Shown: one piece after another, positions 35,001 through 46,403 of the stretch
How the letters are laid out: every line of letters starts with the position of its first letter
Numbering within the stretch: the stretch's first letter is position 1
NCBI GenBank assembly: GCA_963920575.1
Contig: OY986975.1
Coordinates: 18,011,897-18,075,896, forward strand
Direction: 5' to 3'
Source: Narthecium ossifragum
Lineage: Eukaryota > Streptophyta > Magnoliopsida > Dioscoreales > Nartheciaceae
Length of the DNA: 64,000 bases
Program-made: the position numbers and the translations under genes
Notes under the pieces: generated by a model
The model's database searches: none
What the model saw: the letters and a program-made list of their open reading frames with translations, nothing else
Told to the model about the DNA's origin: nothing

Positions 35001-37172
35001 TGTGAGGACCTGCCCCTCCATCCCTATGGCTTGTTGTTTACCCCAAGGACAATTTGGGAAATTGCGCCTTGGCGGTCGTTTCACACTGGCTGTGCACACA
35101 CAGACCTTGGTTGATGCTTGTTTTTGCTTAGAAAGGTTAGGTGGACCCTGGTTCGGAAGTCCTGTGCTTGGGCTTGTGTCTCAGCCAAGGTTTCCGTTTT
35201 GGGCAAGGGAGATCGATCTCCATGGGGGTGAAGATCGATCTCTCTGTGCCTTGTGGTCGCCGTTCTTGGCGAGGAAGATCGATCTCCATGTCCATGAAGA
35301 TCGATCTCCCTGTGCCTGGAAGTCTCTGTCGGTGGCTTTCGAAGGACGGCCACCGCGGTGGCCGTCGCTTCCCCTGTCAAGGGAGGGAAGACTTTCCCTC
35401 CCCTCCCCCAGCTTTTCCCCGCTTTAGCCGGCTTTCCCCCGGCCTTACCCGCCCCTTCCCCCTTCCTTTCTTCCCCTTCTTCTCTTCTTCTTCCTCGCGA
35501 CTCTGCTTTCCCCTGTTCCGGCTGAGAGCTTTCGCTCGCCGTTCTTCCTCCTCCAGCCACCTCTCCGGGAGCTTGAAGGCTCGTTGGGTTCGTGGCAAGG
35601 CGAGGAAGGTCCTGGGGTAGGACTTGTGGATCGAAGCTGCGTTGAAGAGGTAGGGTTCTTTTTCTAAAACTCCGGCTGTTTGAGGGTTTTAAATCCGGTT
35701 TTGCTTTCTTGTTAGATCTCCTTGTGGAGTTATTCTTTCCCGGTTTTGAAGCCATGAGTAGCTTCGTGGCACTGAGGTCTACCAGCCCACCTAGTTTGGT
35801 GAGGTATGGTGGCGGTTTTCGGCGGTGTTCCTCGCCGTCCGACCGCCAGCGTGAACCCAATCATGATCGATCTCTTGGGGAGAGATCGATCTTGGTTGGG
35901 GTGGCCCAGCCCGCCCGAGCGAGAGCGATCTCCCTGGGAGGGAGATCGATCTCTTAGCGGCTGGTGCCTGTGCGGTTTGCGTCCACGTCACCTATAAGAT
36001 CGATCTTCATATGGGTGGAGATCGATCTCGTGGGGGTGACCAGGACGGGTGCTTCTAGCCTCGAGGAAGATCGATCTCCATGCTATAGGAGATCGATCTC
36101 CTTCAGTGCAGAGAGGGTTTTACTTGCTTTAAATGCTGTTTTGCCCGCGGGGCTTCGCATGCAAGTGGTTTTTACGGTTTTGCCCTCGGGGCTTATCCTG
36201 TAATGAGTTATGCATGAATGCTTACCGCCTTGTGGTTGAACCGAGAGGGTGATGTCTCTCGGGGTATGTAGAATAAATGGGCTGACAATATGCCCTTACC
36301 GCTTTGTGGTGAACCGAGGCAGTCATGACCCTCGGGAGTGTTTAGTATAAATGGGCCGAAGGTGTGCCCTTGCTGTGTTGGTTGTTTACAGCTTTATCAT
36401 ATCTATCCTGCCCTGTTTTCCTGTGCATTAGGCATGCTAGGGTAGGTTGGGTCTGTGTTGACTCTGCTGCTTGGAGTACCGAGTGATGGTAGTCTTAACT
36501 TCGGTTGTTCCGCCAAGTGCGGAGATCCCGCTTGGAGAAGGGGGTCCTACTGGTTGCGTCGTGCCCACCCTGCGTCAGGGAATGTCGGAGTTGCCCACCC
36601 CTGAGCAGTGGCGTTATCGGAGATACGCACCTAGGACAGGAACCCTTCGGGTTATTGATGGGATTGTGGGATCCTTGGCAAGCCTCGGTACTTGGCATCA
36701 GAGGATGTCCGGTTGCTTTACCCTTGTGTTGTGGGAGTTGTAGAGTAGGACCCTGTTGAGCTGTTGCTCATGCCTACCTGGACTGTGTTTGTTGTAGGTG
36801 CAGGTGGCCGCTCTGTCCCTGTGTTACCCCCTCGGTCGTCTCGAGGCAGCGCTCCAGATCCTGACCATGTCTGAGGGTCAGGATGGGTTCGTCTGTGCGT
36901 TCGCGGAGACCCCGGTGGGTGTTCTGGTTTCTTTTGTTTTGGGGACTGTGATCCCTTGTAGCTGTTGTACTAAACCCTGTTAACTTTTTATTGCTGGTTT
37001 GTAATAAATGTTAATAGTTGTCGTTTAGTTCTTTGCTTCCGCTTGTGCCTGTTGGCAGCTGTTTCTGCCAGCTGTCTTGTAGTCTCAACTGTTTCCGCCA
37101 GTTGAGGCTAGTTGTTGTAGGTTCCCCCTCGCGCCCCCAGCCCGGTCGCGCTCTGCGGGTCGGGGCGCGACA
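35001..37172 (+). repeat. 3' LTR of F1-d (2172 bp)
   Basis: TGTGAGGACCTGCCCCTCC to GGGGCGCGACA. It contains paired AGATCGATCT motifs in two clusters (35210-35310 and 35862-36115), a polypyrimidine block (35390-35510), and 'ctttgtggt.aaccgag' repeats (36230-36320). Its 5' partner begins at 32864. Confidence 0.9.
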
Positions 37173-37826
37173 TCGGGAGAGAGAGAGAGAGATCCAGAGA
37201 GTGATCCGGGGGAGAGATCGGGAGAGAGAAATCGGGGGAAAGGGAGAGGGAGTGGGAGGAGGAAGAGAGATCGCCGACGCCGGAGAAGGAAGAGAAGAAA
37301 GGAGGAAGAAACCGGGACGAGAGGTGGAGATCGCTGGAAAAAGGGTAGATCCGGCGAATACCTCGCCGGATTTCGTTTCCTTCTTGGCTCAGGTGAGCTC
37401 TTGTCCCCTTTCCCCTCCGATCTCTTCTCTTGGTGCGTTTTTCCGATGATTTTTGGTGGTCTTGGCGGTTTTCCGGCGTCGGGTTGTCGGAGACGATGCC
37501 GGGGACGGTGTTGGGGGTTTTCCCCTGGCGACTGCAGCGCCTGAGGAAGAACCCCAGCGGTCCAAGGCATCTCTCCGACCCCCCCTTCTTTGCCTTTGTT
37601 TTTGGTCGGGAGGCCCGTATTCCTCCATCCCGCCATGTTTTCCGGTGAGGTTCCGGGCGGCCTTTCTCTTGCCATGGCCGGCGACCTCCCTCTAGACCTC
37701 GTGCCAGGGACAGCTAGTAGCTTCCCTCCTCCTATGGTAGTTGTCTTCCCGGTGCTTGAGCACCCTGGTTTGGAGATCCGACGGAGCTCCGGCGCGAGCT
37801 CCGATGATCTTCCTGGGGAGGATGGT

Positions 37827-39393
37827 TGTGAGGGCCCGTCCCTCAGACCTGACTCGACCACGTGGGTCGAGAGCCGGTTTCCTGTTGGTTTGGTTCCGCG
37901 TCGGGCACGATCGGGCGATCGTGTGGCGGTTTTAGACCCCAGGGGCATTTTGGTAAATATGCCCTCTGGTTGTCGGTTTCACACCCGCGTTCCACACACT
38001 GATTTTGATTGATGTATGTGTTTGATTAGAATCCCTAGGGTGCTTCCGATCGGAGGATCGGAGCTCGATCGGGAAAGATCGATTTGGACGGCTGAGATAG
38101 ATTGGGAATGTCTATATAAGCCAAGTCCCTCTCTCTTTCCTTCTCTCCTCCTTCACCTGTCGTTCTCTCCCCTTCTCTCTCCTTCGGCTGAGCTAGGGTT
38201 TGGAGTCTTGGGCTTCGGATCGCGGATCTTGTCGGCTTGACCAGCGGGACGCGTGGAGGAGCTACCCTACTTGCTCAAGTAGGTGTTTCTACCTCGATCC
38301 TTGGATCGGGTTCTCCTAGGATAGGTTTTATGTGCTTTCGCTGTAGGAATACTTGTTAGAATGTTGTGTGGATGAATGCATGTGTAGTATAGCTTGTTTC
38401 CAGTATTCCTATCAGTGGATTTCCGTATTCTAACGGTTGGTTTCCGTATTATCGCCGTTTTATCGGTTTTTGTCCATTTGGACCTAGATAGAAGATTTAA
38501 CTGTCAAAACCTGGATTTCTTCATTCCATTAGCTTTGCCATCGTTAAATACACTTGGTTGCAAAATCTCATTTAATTCCAACATGATTTGATACTTCAAA
38601 TCCAAAGAAATGGATTTCTGGCACTGTTCGGATGAACTCTGCCAAGGCTCGACGTTCGATCGGTGCATCGACCGTCAAGTGTGGTTTTACCCTTTCTGGG
38701 GCTAACGGTCGACCGTCGCATCGACCGTCGGGCTTTGTTGGGATTTTAGCCTCCCAAGGTCGATGCATGGATCGACCGTGGGAGTCCCTCCTTTTCGTCT
38801 TTTACCTGACGATCGACCGTCGGATCAACCGTCGCATCGACCGTCAGGCGCTGTTTGGTTTTGGGCTTCTCAGGGTCGATGGGTGGATTGACCGTCGCCC
38901 TTGGTTTTCTTCACATGGGTCTCACGGTCGATCTCCGGATCGACCGTGGCATCGTCCGTGGCCTCACGGTCGATCCCCGGATCGACCGTGACATCGTCCG
39001 TGACCCTTTGAACTTGATTTTCAGGTGTTTCTTGGATGGTTTTGAGGGGGGATCGATATCGAAACATGTTGGGAAACATGTAGGGGGATTTGATGAGGTT
39101 TTCAAAGGATTTCCATTTGGTTTGAGATTGATTCAAATGTTCTTCCTCTTTTAGAAAACCTATGGTTCTACTTGCAATTAATACATGATTGATGGTAGTT
39201 AAGTGCTTAGTTAATTGCTTAGCCATTAGCTAGCTATGAGTGCTAGTAAATGAGGAATTGTGAAACCTTAGCCTCTTGCCGGGGAGTGCCGAGGGCTATT
39301 GTATATCTGTTGAACTTATAATCTGTTGATGATGAATAGTGTTAGGACCCTCACGCCTCGTCCTGGATGGGTTTTCTGGGTCGGGGTGTGATG
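37827..39393 (+). mobile_element. F3 solo LTR (F3-b)
   Basis: Starts TGTGAGGGCCCGTCCC at 37827; the 3' end reads GGGTCGGGGTGTGATG where other copies have GTGTGACA. Flanked by ATGGT (37822-37826, 39394-39398), a perfect 5-bp duplication. It is shorter than the reverse copy at 62893: the block equivalent to ~62950-63830 is missing, indicating an internal deletion. It holds the GGTCGACCGT array at 38650-39005. Inserted in F2-c at ..ggaggatggt/gatgctgtg... Confidence 0.85.
38650..39005. repeat. GGTCGACCGT / ATCGACCGT array
   Basis: At least twelve ATCGACCGT or GGTCGAT phrases in both orientations, many as pairs (ggtcgaccgtcgcatcgacc). Counterpart of 10388-10560 in the other F3 copy. Capable of extensive hairpins. 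Confidence 0.8.
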
Positions 39394-40096
39394 ATGGTGA
39401 TGCTGTGCGCGTGCGCAGCTGCTGCCTTGGTGCGCTGGCCAGCACCCTGTGCGTAGCCTTCCGACGCCCGTCTTTGTCTTTTCTGGGTTGTTTCAATCGG
39501 TCTTCCTAGCTCTACCTGACCGCTTTCGGTGTTCTTGTGCTTTAGGCGATCGGGTGAGCGGCCGTGAGGGGTTGGAGCAGGGCGTGGACCCCCGGACTTA
39601 AGGGAGCGCATCGATTGTTCTTTTGAGATAGGAGTTACCTCTTAGGAATTGTATGAATTATGCTATGCTGTGTTGCTATGATGATTTATGTGACAGTGTG
39701 TTATTGTGTGTGTGCACTCTGTTTGAGATGTGTTTATGATGAATTATGTTCCAGCTGGACTGTGAATTGTTGGGCTGGTTAAGCCCTGTATCTGCTGGAT
39801 TATACTATGTATGCCATCATGCATGTTATGTTTTCCTTGTGTTGTGATGTCTTACTATGAGAAGTTTGGAGTTATATGATGTTATAACATGTTGGGGCTG
39901 GCAGAGCCTTATACTTACAATTAAGGGTATGTTATGCTATATAACTACCTGAAATTATGAGCTATGAATGAAGGTTATGCTATGTTATTCCTGTATTGTA
40001 TGCATTGAGAACTTATGAACTATTATATTTGTTTATCATTATGTATCTGATTTATGCATACATGCTAGGATTGTCAGGCTGTCTTAGGACAGGGAT

Positions 40097-42492
40097 TGTC
40101 GCGCCCCGACCCGCAGAGTGCACCCGGGCCGGGGACCGCGAGGGGAAGACACCTACAACTACTAGCCTCGACTGGCGGAAACAGCCGAGACAAAGGCCCA
40201 GCTGGCGGAAACAGCTGGACACCACAGAGAAAGAGCGAAGTAGGAAACAAAAGCTAACAACATCTATTACAAACACATAATAGAGTTACAACAGGAGAAA
40301 CCTAGATACAACAGATCTAGAACAAGGGGTAAACAGTCCCCAAAAAAAGAAAGCAAGTCACACTGCCCACCGGGGTCTCCACGAAGGCGCAGACAAAGCC
40401 ATCCTGACCCTCAGACATGGTCAGAAGCCGGCGCGCTACCACTGGACGACCGACGGGGCAACGGTTGGGAGAACCGGGCACCAGCACCTGCAACGAACAC
40501 AGTCCAGGTAGGCATGAGCAACAGCTCAGCAGGGTCCCACTCCACAACCCTCACAAGAAAGGCAAACCCAAAGACCAACCCTGAAGCCAAGTGCTGAGGC
40601 TTGCCAAGGATCCCATAAATCCTATCGATAACCCGAAGGGTCCCTGTCCCGAGTACGTCTCCGACTGCCACTGTCTAGGGATGGACAAACTCCGACTGTC
40701 CCTGACACAGGGTGGACATGACGCTACTGGTAGGACACCCTTCCCCAAGCGGGACCTCCACACTTGGCGGAACGACCGAGGTTACGACAACCACCTCCCA
40801 GCACTCCAAGCCACAGAGCCACGATCCCTGACTCCCGACCAGGCACTAAGTCTTAGGACTGCCAAGGTTCCATAACCCTATCGATGCCCCAAGGGCTCCC
40901 GACATGAACCTTGCTCATCACCCTAAGCACCCAACAGGGGAAAAGGTTCCATGCGGGATCACCCTCTGTACCAACAGAGGAACAGAACCGTGCAGGACAC
41001 CTCCACTTAGCACCTGGGTACGGAGTACAAGGGGGAAAACACCCACCCAAACTAGCCTAACATGTCTAATGCACAGTTAAGCAAAACAGGGCAGATATAT
41101 ATAAAGCTGTAAACAAGCAACAAGACAAGGGCACACCTTCGGCCCATTTATACTAAACACTCCCGAGGGTCATGAGTCCCTCGGTTCACCACAAAGCGGT
41201 AAGGGCATACCGTCAGCCCATTTATTCTACACACCTGAGAGGCATCACCCTCCCAGTTCAACCACAAACCGATAAACATTCATGCATAAATCACTACAGG
41301 ATAAACCCCGAGGGTAAAACCGTAAAGACCATTTACATGCGAAGCCCCGCGGGCAAAACCCTTGAAACACCCTCTCTGCTACTGAAGGATCGATCCTTCA
41401 CCCAGGGAGGATCGATCATTCAAGCAACAGTGAGCTTCCCTCACTGTCGAGCCAAAGAAGATCGATCACTCCTTCCAAGGAGATCGATCTTTTTGGTGAC
41501 AGAGGGCACCCTTCCAGTCGCCCCAAGGAAGATCGATCCTTCTCCCAGGAAGATCGATCATTCTCGGGACGAAGGGTAACCAGGCTGACCCAGGCCCCAT
41601 GATCGATCTCCTCCCATAAGAAGATCGATCATGTGGCTGGGCGCAGCAAACTAACACCAGAGGATCGATCACTTCACCCAGGAAGATCGATCATGATGGG
41701 TTCCGATGTACTTCCGGCCGGGAAAACCGCCGGAATACACAAGCAAACCTCACCAAACTTGGTGGGCTGATAGATCTGATAACCACGAAGATCCTCAAGG
41801 CTTCAAAACCGGAAAAACACCAACTCCACAAGAGATCTAAAACGAAAACCAAAACCGGATTCAAAACCTCGGAAAACAACCGGAGTTTAGAATGAGAACC
41901 CTACCTCCTCAACGCAGCTTCGATCCACAAGTCCTACCCCAGAACCTTCCTCGACTTGCCACGAACCCAACGAGCCTTCAAGCTCCCGGAAAGATGGCCG
42001 GAGGAGGAAGAACGGAGGAGGAGAAGGAGCGGTCTCAACCGGGGAAGAAACAGAGCCGCGCGAGGGAGAAGAAGAAGAGAGGAAGAAAGGAAGGGGGGAA
42101 AGGGCGGGTAAGGCCGGGGAAAAGCTGGCGAACCCGGGAAAAAGCCGGGGGAGGGGAGGGAAAGTCTTCCCTCCCCTGACAGGGGAAGCGACGGCCACCG
42201 CGGTGGCCGTCCTTCGAAAGCCACCGACAAGGACTTCCAGGCACAGGAAGGATCGATCCTCCATGACCAAAGGATCGATCATCCCTGCCCAGAAGTGCAA
42301 ACATGGGCTGGAAAACGGGCCCAAGCCCAGAACACCCAAGTTAGGGTCCACCTAACCTTTCTAACAAACACAACCATCAAGCAAGGCCTGTGTGTGCACA
42401 CCCAGTGTGAAAAACGACCGCCAAGGCGCAATTTCCCAAATTGCCCTTGGGATCAACCACCAGCTATAGGAATAGAGGGGCAGGTCCTCACA
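40097..42492 (-). mobile_element. F1 solo LTR (F1-e)
   Basis: 2396 bp, plus-strand TGTCGCGCCC at 40097 to GTCCTCACA at 42492, with a perfect 5-bp duplication GGGAT (40092-40096, 42493-42497). The host F2 sequence reads straight through when it is removed (..ggacagggat/tgtggttgggtctagt, as at 14270). Contains paired GGATCGATC/AGATCGATC motifs (41395-41700 and 42250-42290). No internal domain, hence a solo LTR. Confidence 0.92.
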
Positions 42493-43619
42493 GGGATTGT
42501 GGTTGGGTCTAGTCAGGTCCTGTAGCTAGACTAGTCAGAGTCTAGGGGATATGTCGATGAGTTGACGGATGGATTTTGATCTCCATATGTCGATCAAGGA
42601 CTTTGACTTGACTCGAGGTTTTGATCTGATTTGAGGATGTGTTGGACCTATACTAGTATACTGAGGCCTGTATAGAGTCTATAGGGGTCTGGGCGAGCAT
42701 TGACGGCCGGACGCGGCGACTGTGCGTGTAAGACTTACCCAGACTAGCCAGACCATATTAGGATCAGTGAGCTAGTATAGGATGTTGTACCTATACTAGT
42801 ATACTGCGGCTGGGTATAGAGTCTATAGAGGTATGGGCGAGCATTGACGGCCGGACCCAGCGACTGTGCGTGTAAGACTTACCCATACTAGCCAGACCAT
42901 ACTGGGCAGTATATTAGGATAGGTGGGTGTACACCAGTGTCCTAGAGTGTGTCAGGTGACTCCTACTGGGCTTTCGATCTCATGTGTGCTTGGGTTTTTG
43001 TTGTGCAGGAGGTAGGCCCGAGGCCAGTACACCCCTTGGAGGTGGTGAGCAGTGACGAGGCGTCATTTTTGTATTTATTGTTGAGAGTTAGTTTGTAGTA
43101 GGTGGAGAGATATGGGTTGCATCCCAAAGTTTGTTTTGTACTCTACCTTAACTCTCAATTTGTGTATTTGACACCTGTATATTTGTTGATAAATCTAGAG
43201 AATTGTATATTGTTATCTTGTGGCTGAAACATGTATTTGATGACTGAAACCCTGTGTACATGAATGAAAGAGATGTGAATGTTGTAAATACTAGTTGAGT
43301 TATCATAGGATGTGTAAATTTTGTATCTATTGACAGGTTGTAATAGTGATCTCACGTGCCCGTGCTCAAGGGTCATGTCGAAATTTTTGAGAAATTTGAG
43401 ATATTTTATTTTAAATTGGGGCGGGGCGTGACAAAACAGGTCGAGTAAAAATATTGTCACTTACATTTGACATTCGGGGCACTCAGAAATTTAAACAACA
43501 TTCTAGTGAAAAAATAAAAATAAAAATAGTTAGAGTCTAATCTTATTCCGGTAAGGATTTGAGGCTAACATGATTGGATGAGGCAACATTAGGAAAAACA
43601 TTATATACAACATAAATGT

Positions 43620-44121
43620 AGGCAACAAAAGAAGAAACCGTTGTCTAAATATGCGATTTTCTGCGACAGAAAAAAAAAAAACTTGTTGCCTAAGTGGACA
43701 ATATTAGGCAACAGTTCCATTCACCGTTGTCTAAAAATGTGAGTTTAGGCAACAAAATAAACAACTGTTGCCTACATGGATACAATTAGGTAACGGGTAC
43801 ATAAGCCGTGGTATGAAATTATGAGTTTAGACGACGCAAGAAAAAACTGTTGCCTAAATAGACACTATTAGGTAACTGGTTTATTAACTGTTGTCTATAC
43901 GTTTGAGTTTAAGCGACACAAGAGAAAACCGTTGCTGAAGTTTACAGTATTAGCCAACGGTTCCATTAACCGATGCCTAATATAATAAAAAACAACGGTT
44001 GTTATATCGTTGCACTAAAGTTATACGCAACAGTCATTAAATGTTATCGTTTATCATTATCTGCAACAGTTTTAAGCATGTTGCCTAGTGGTTGTTGCCG
44101 TATATCACTTTTGTTGTAGTG
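43620..44121 (-). mobile_element. CACTA terminus with subterminal repeats
   Basis: The terminal CACTACAACAAAAGTGATAT reads inward on the minus strand from 44121. The adjoining ~450 bp hold a dozen or more copies of TTAGGCAAC / GTTGCCTAA in both orientations (for example at 43703, 43752, 43862). Short subterminal repeats next to a CACTA end are the transposase-binding sites of En/Spm-type elements. Confidence 0.82.
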
Positions 44122-44754
44122 CCCTTAGTATCCTTCAGAATTCACAAATTTTTTTCTGTTTTATTTTTGTCTTGTAAAAGTTGTCACTAATGTGACTTGG
44201 AGCATCTTATGGGCTATATATATATCTCCAAATGAATTTTCAATTCAATCTCATATACGGGACTAAATGAGCATCATGAATTTTGTAATTCCATATTATT
44301 TTGAAGATTTGTCGTCCACGGATTCTGAGGATCTAACTTGTGTGTCGTTTTTTGTGTATTAAATTCATTGATTTATCAAAGTAAGTCTGTTTTGTTTTTT
44401 CCTTTTCATTTCATGTCAAAGCTCAGACCACTATCCTGTTAACGGTAATCCAATGAAATATTAAGATATTAGTTAAAAATATGGATATTTCTTGTGTTTT
44501 GATAATGTTACTTTCCTTTCTTAAGGATTCGTAATATGTAGGGAATAAATATTGTCATCTTAATCAAGTCACCTCGATCAAGTCTCCATCCTGATTAGTA
44601 CTGGGTGTTACATTACTAATAACTCACCCACCCACTTGAGCCTTAGAGCGATATATATAAAGTACTTACACGAGACTTAGAAACAGTCATCTCATTACTA
44701 ATAAACTCCACGCCCACCCACATGGGCCTCACAGCTTATACTAATAAGAATAAT
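44122..44754. other. Intergenic, degraded repeat
   Basis: No gene seen. Phrases such as actaataactcacccacccac, gcgatatatataaag and gagactt.gaaacagtcatctc recur at 44695-44740 and 45760-45815, showing a decayed direct repeat of about 70 bp that later MITEs interrupted. Confidence 0.5.
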
Positions 44755-45356
44755 GATCCGGGTCCTCCCAAAAGTGGGAGGACCCGATCCTCCTCCTATA
44801 GGTGGAGGAGGATATATATATAGTGTATATATATATTATATAGTGTGTATATATATATATATCACTATATATATACACACACTATATAATATATATATAC
44901 ATATATAATGTATATATATATTACATATATATATTATAAAAAAACATACATATATATATATATATATAATATCTATAATATATACATATCATATGTATGA
45001 TACTTGACACACATGACACATACATATATATATAGACATATATATATATAAAAGTGGGTGTATAAATATATATATTATATATATATATATAAAAGTGGGT
45101 GTATAAATATATATATATATATATATATATCATATATATGAATATATAAATATTTATATGTATATATGTATAACATATATATATATATTATATATATTGA
45201 TAGATAGAGAGAGAGGAGGAGACCGGGAGAGAGAGGAGAGACCGGGAGAGAGAAAGTGAGAGAGAGAGAGGAGGAGACCGGGAGAGAGAGGGGAGACCGG
45301 GACCGGGAGAGAGGGTGAAGGAGGATCGGGTCCTCCAACTTTTTGGAGGACCCGAA
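44755..45356. mobile_element. MITE-like inverted-repeat element with TA/GA microsatellite core
   Basis: The left end gatccgggtcctcccaaaag and the right end (reverse complement gattcgggtcctccaaaaag) form ~40-bp inverted repeats. Each arm also folds on itself (GGGTCCTCC..GGAGGACCC). The core is ~380 bp of TA/TATG microsatellite, then a 'gaccgggagagagag' minisatellite (45200-45310). The superfamily is uncertain: no clear target duplication. Long tyrosine/isoleucine frames here are TA-repeat translations. Confidence 0.7.
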
Positions 45357-45391
45357 TCACTACTCTACTAATAACACATCCACTCACATGG

Positions 45392-45748
45392 TTTTTTTTT
45401 AAAACCAAAATGGACTTTATTTTTTACATTTTAAAACCACTTGTCTTGTTTGTTTGTAGAATAAGACCATTAACTTCCTTTATTCTATTTCTACCCCTAC
45501 CTCACATCTCATAGGATGGGCATGCCTCATGGTCATCTAACTTTTAATCCAACGTGATCTCCTCATGCTCATCGCCAACACGTCGTGAGCGTGCACCGCC
45601 ATCTCCGGGGTCGTGATTTCTCCACGATGTGAGGCAGGGTTAGAAATGGAATAAAGGAAGCTAGGGGTCTTATTCTGCAAACAAACAAGACATGTGGTCT
45701 TAAAGTACAAAAAAACGAACACAGGAGGTCCATTTTGACAAAAAATCC
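45392..45748. mobile_element. MULE-type MITE
   Basis: Imperfect ~100-bp inverted repeats share caaaatggac, cttgtcttgtttgtttg.agaataagacc and cttcctttattc. Flanking 9-mers ctcacatgg (45383-45391) and cccacatgg (45749-45757) match at 8 of 9, the Mutator-like duplication length. No coding capacity. Confidence 0.72.
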
Positions 45749-46403
45749 CCCACATGGGCCTCACAACGATATATATATAGCACTCACTCGACTTGGAGAC
45801 AGTCATCTCATCCACCTTAAATAACAACCACCATGTTGAGAATTTTTTGCGATCTCATAGCTTCAGAGATCATTTTTGCGATTTGATACCTTTTCATTGT
45901 TTTTTTGTAATCTGATACCCCTCGGCCATTGAAATTACCATCCTACCCTCTCTTTTCACCATCAGTACATACATACATACCATGCCACATGTGGCATGCC
46001 ATGCATAGTTTAAAAATAATAATAAATACCATTGTTGCTTCGGAAGTCACCGATGACATTAATTTCCCGCCACGTTGTAGGCAATGATTGGCGATGGCGT
46101 AGGGCGGTGTCAGCATTAAATGCGTGAGAAGACTTGTCATGCGTTCGCATTAAATGCGTCTTTAATTACATGCAAAAATTTACCCACGAAGTTAACAAAA
46201 CAAACGCGCATAAAAAACTAACATCGTACACATATATGATTTTCCACACGTGGTTATCACTTTACGCGCGTAGAAAATATGCTAATGTCGAATGAAAATA
46301 ATACTAGTGTTTATCGAAAGTCACGAGTCACGGGGGACATTAATTACCCCACACGTGACAAGCACCACTTAGGGTTTAGGGTTTAGGGATAAGATGGAAA
46401 GCT

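Larger units (their letters stand above)
32864..37172 (+). mobile_element. F1 retrotransposon, internally deleted (F1-d)
   Basis: LTR-gag remnant-LTR unit of 4309 bp with a perfect 5-bp duplication TCGGG (32859-32863, 37173-37177). The 5' LTR, 32864 to ~34507, lacks its last ~500 bp; the 3' LTR 35001-37172 is complete (2172 bp). The LTRs are very similar where they overlap, suggesting recent insertion. Deletions removed the LTR end, primer site, most of gag and nearly all of pol. Cis-only remnant. Confidence 0.92.
32687..43433 (+). mobile_element. F2 solo LTR with three nested insertions (F2-c)
   Basis: Starts TGTAAGGGCC at 32687, ends GGGCGTGACA at 43433; flanks aaata (32682-32686) and aaaca (43434-43438) match at 4 of 5. 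Its own sequence is 32687-32863, 37178-37826, 39399-40096 and 42498-43433. Subtracting the three insertions plus one copy of each 5-bp duplication leaves 2460 bp, identical to the intact F2-b length. The pieces follow the F2-b order (leader, purine tract, gtgcgcgtgcgcagctgctg block, duplicated ctatactagtatactg block). Inserted in the CACTA leader. Confidence 0.9.
24327..44121 (-). mobile_element. CACTA (En/Spm) transposon, decayed, with nested insertions
   Basis: Minus-strand order from the terminus: CACTACAA at 44121, subterminal repeats (to ~43620), a noncoding leader (43434-43600, then 32686 to 29895 after a 10.7-kb LTR nest), TNP2-type transposase with DUF4218 (29894-27364), a DUF4216 exon (to 26101), and a TNP1/Transposase_24-type gene (25934-24327). 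That order is standard for plant CACTA elements. The far end is truncated at 24327 with no second CACTA terminus, so the element is immobile. That the 44121 terminus and the 24-30 kb genes belong to one element is inference from order and orientation. Confidence 0.72.

Noticed and set aside
33080..36115. CRISPR-like array of AGATCGATCT repeats
   Set aside because: Repeats are short palindromes with irregular spacing in LTRs of a plant genome; no cas genes.
44921..45338. Tyr/Ile-rich peptides
   Set aside because: Translations of TA and GA microsatellites.
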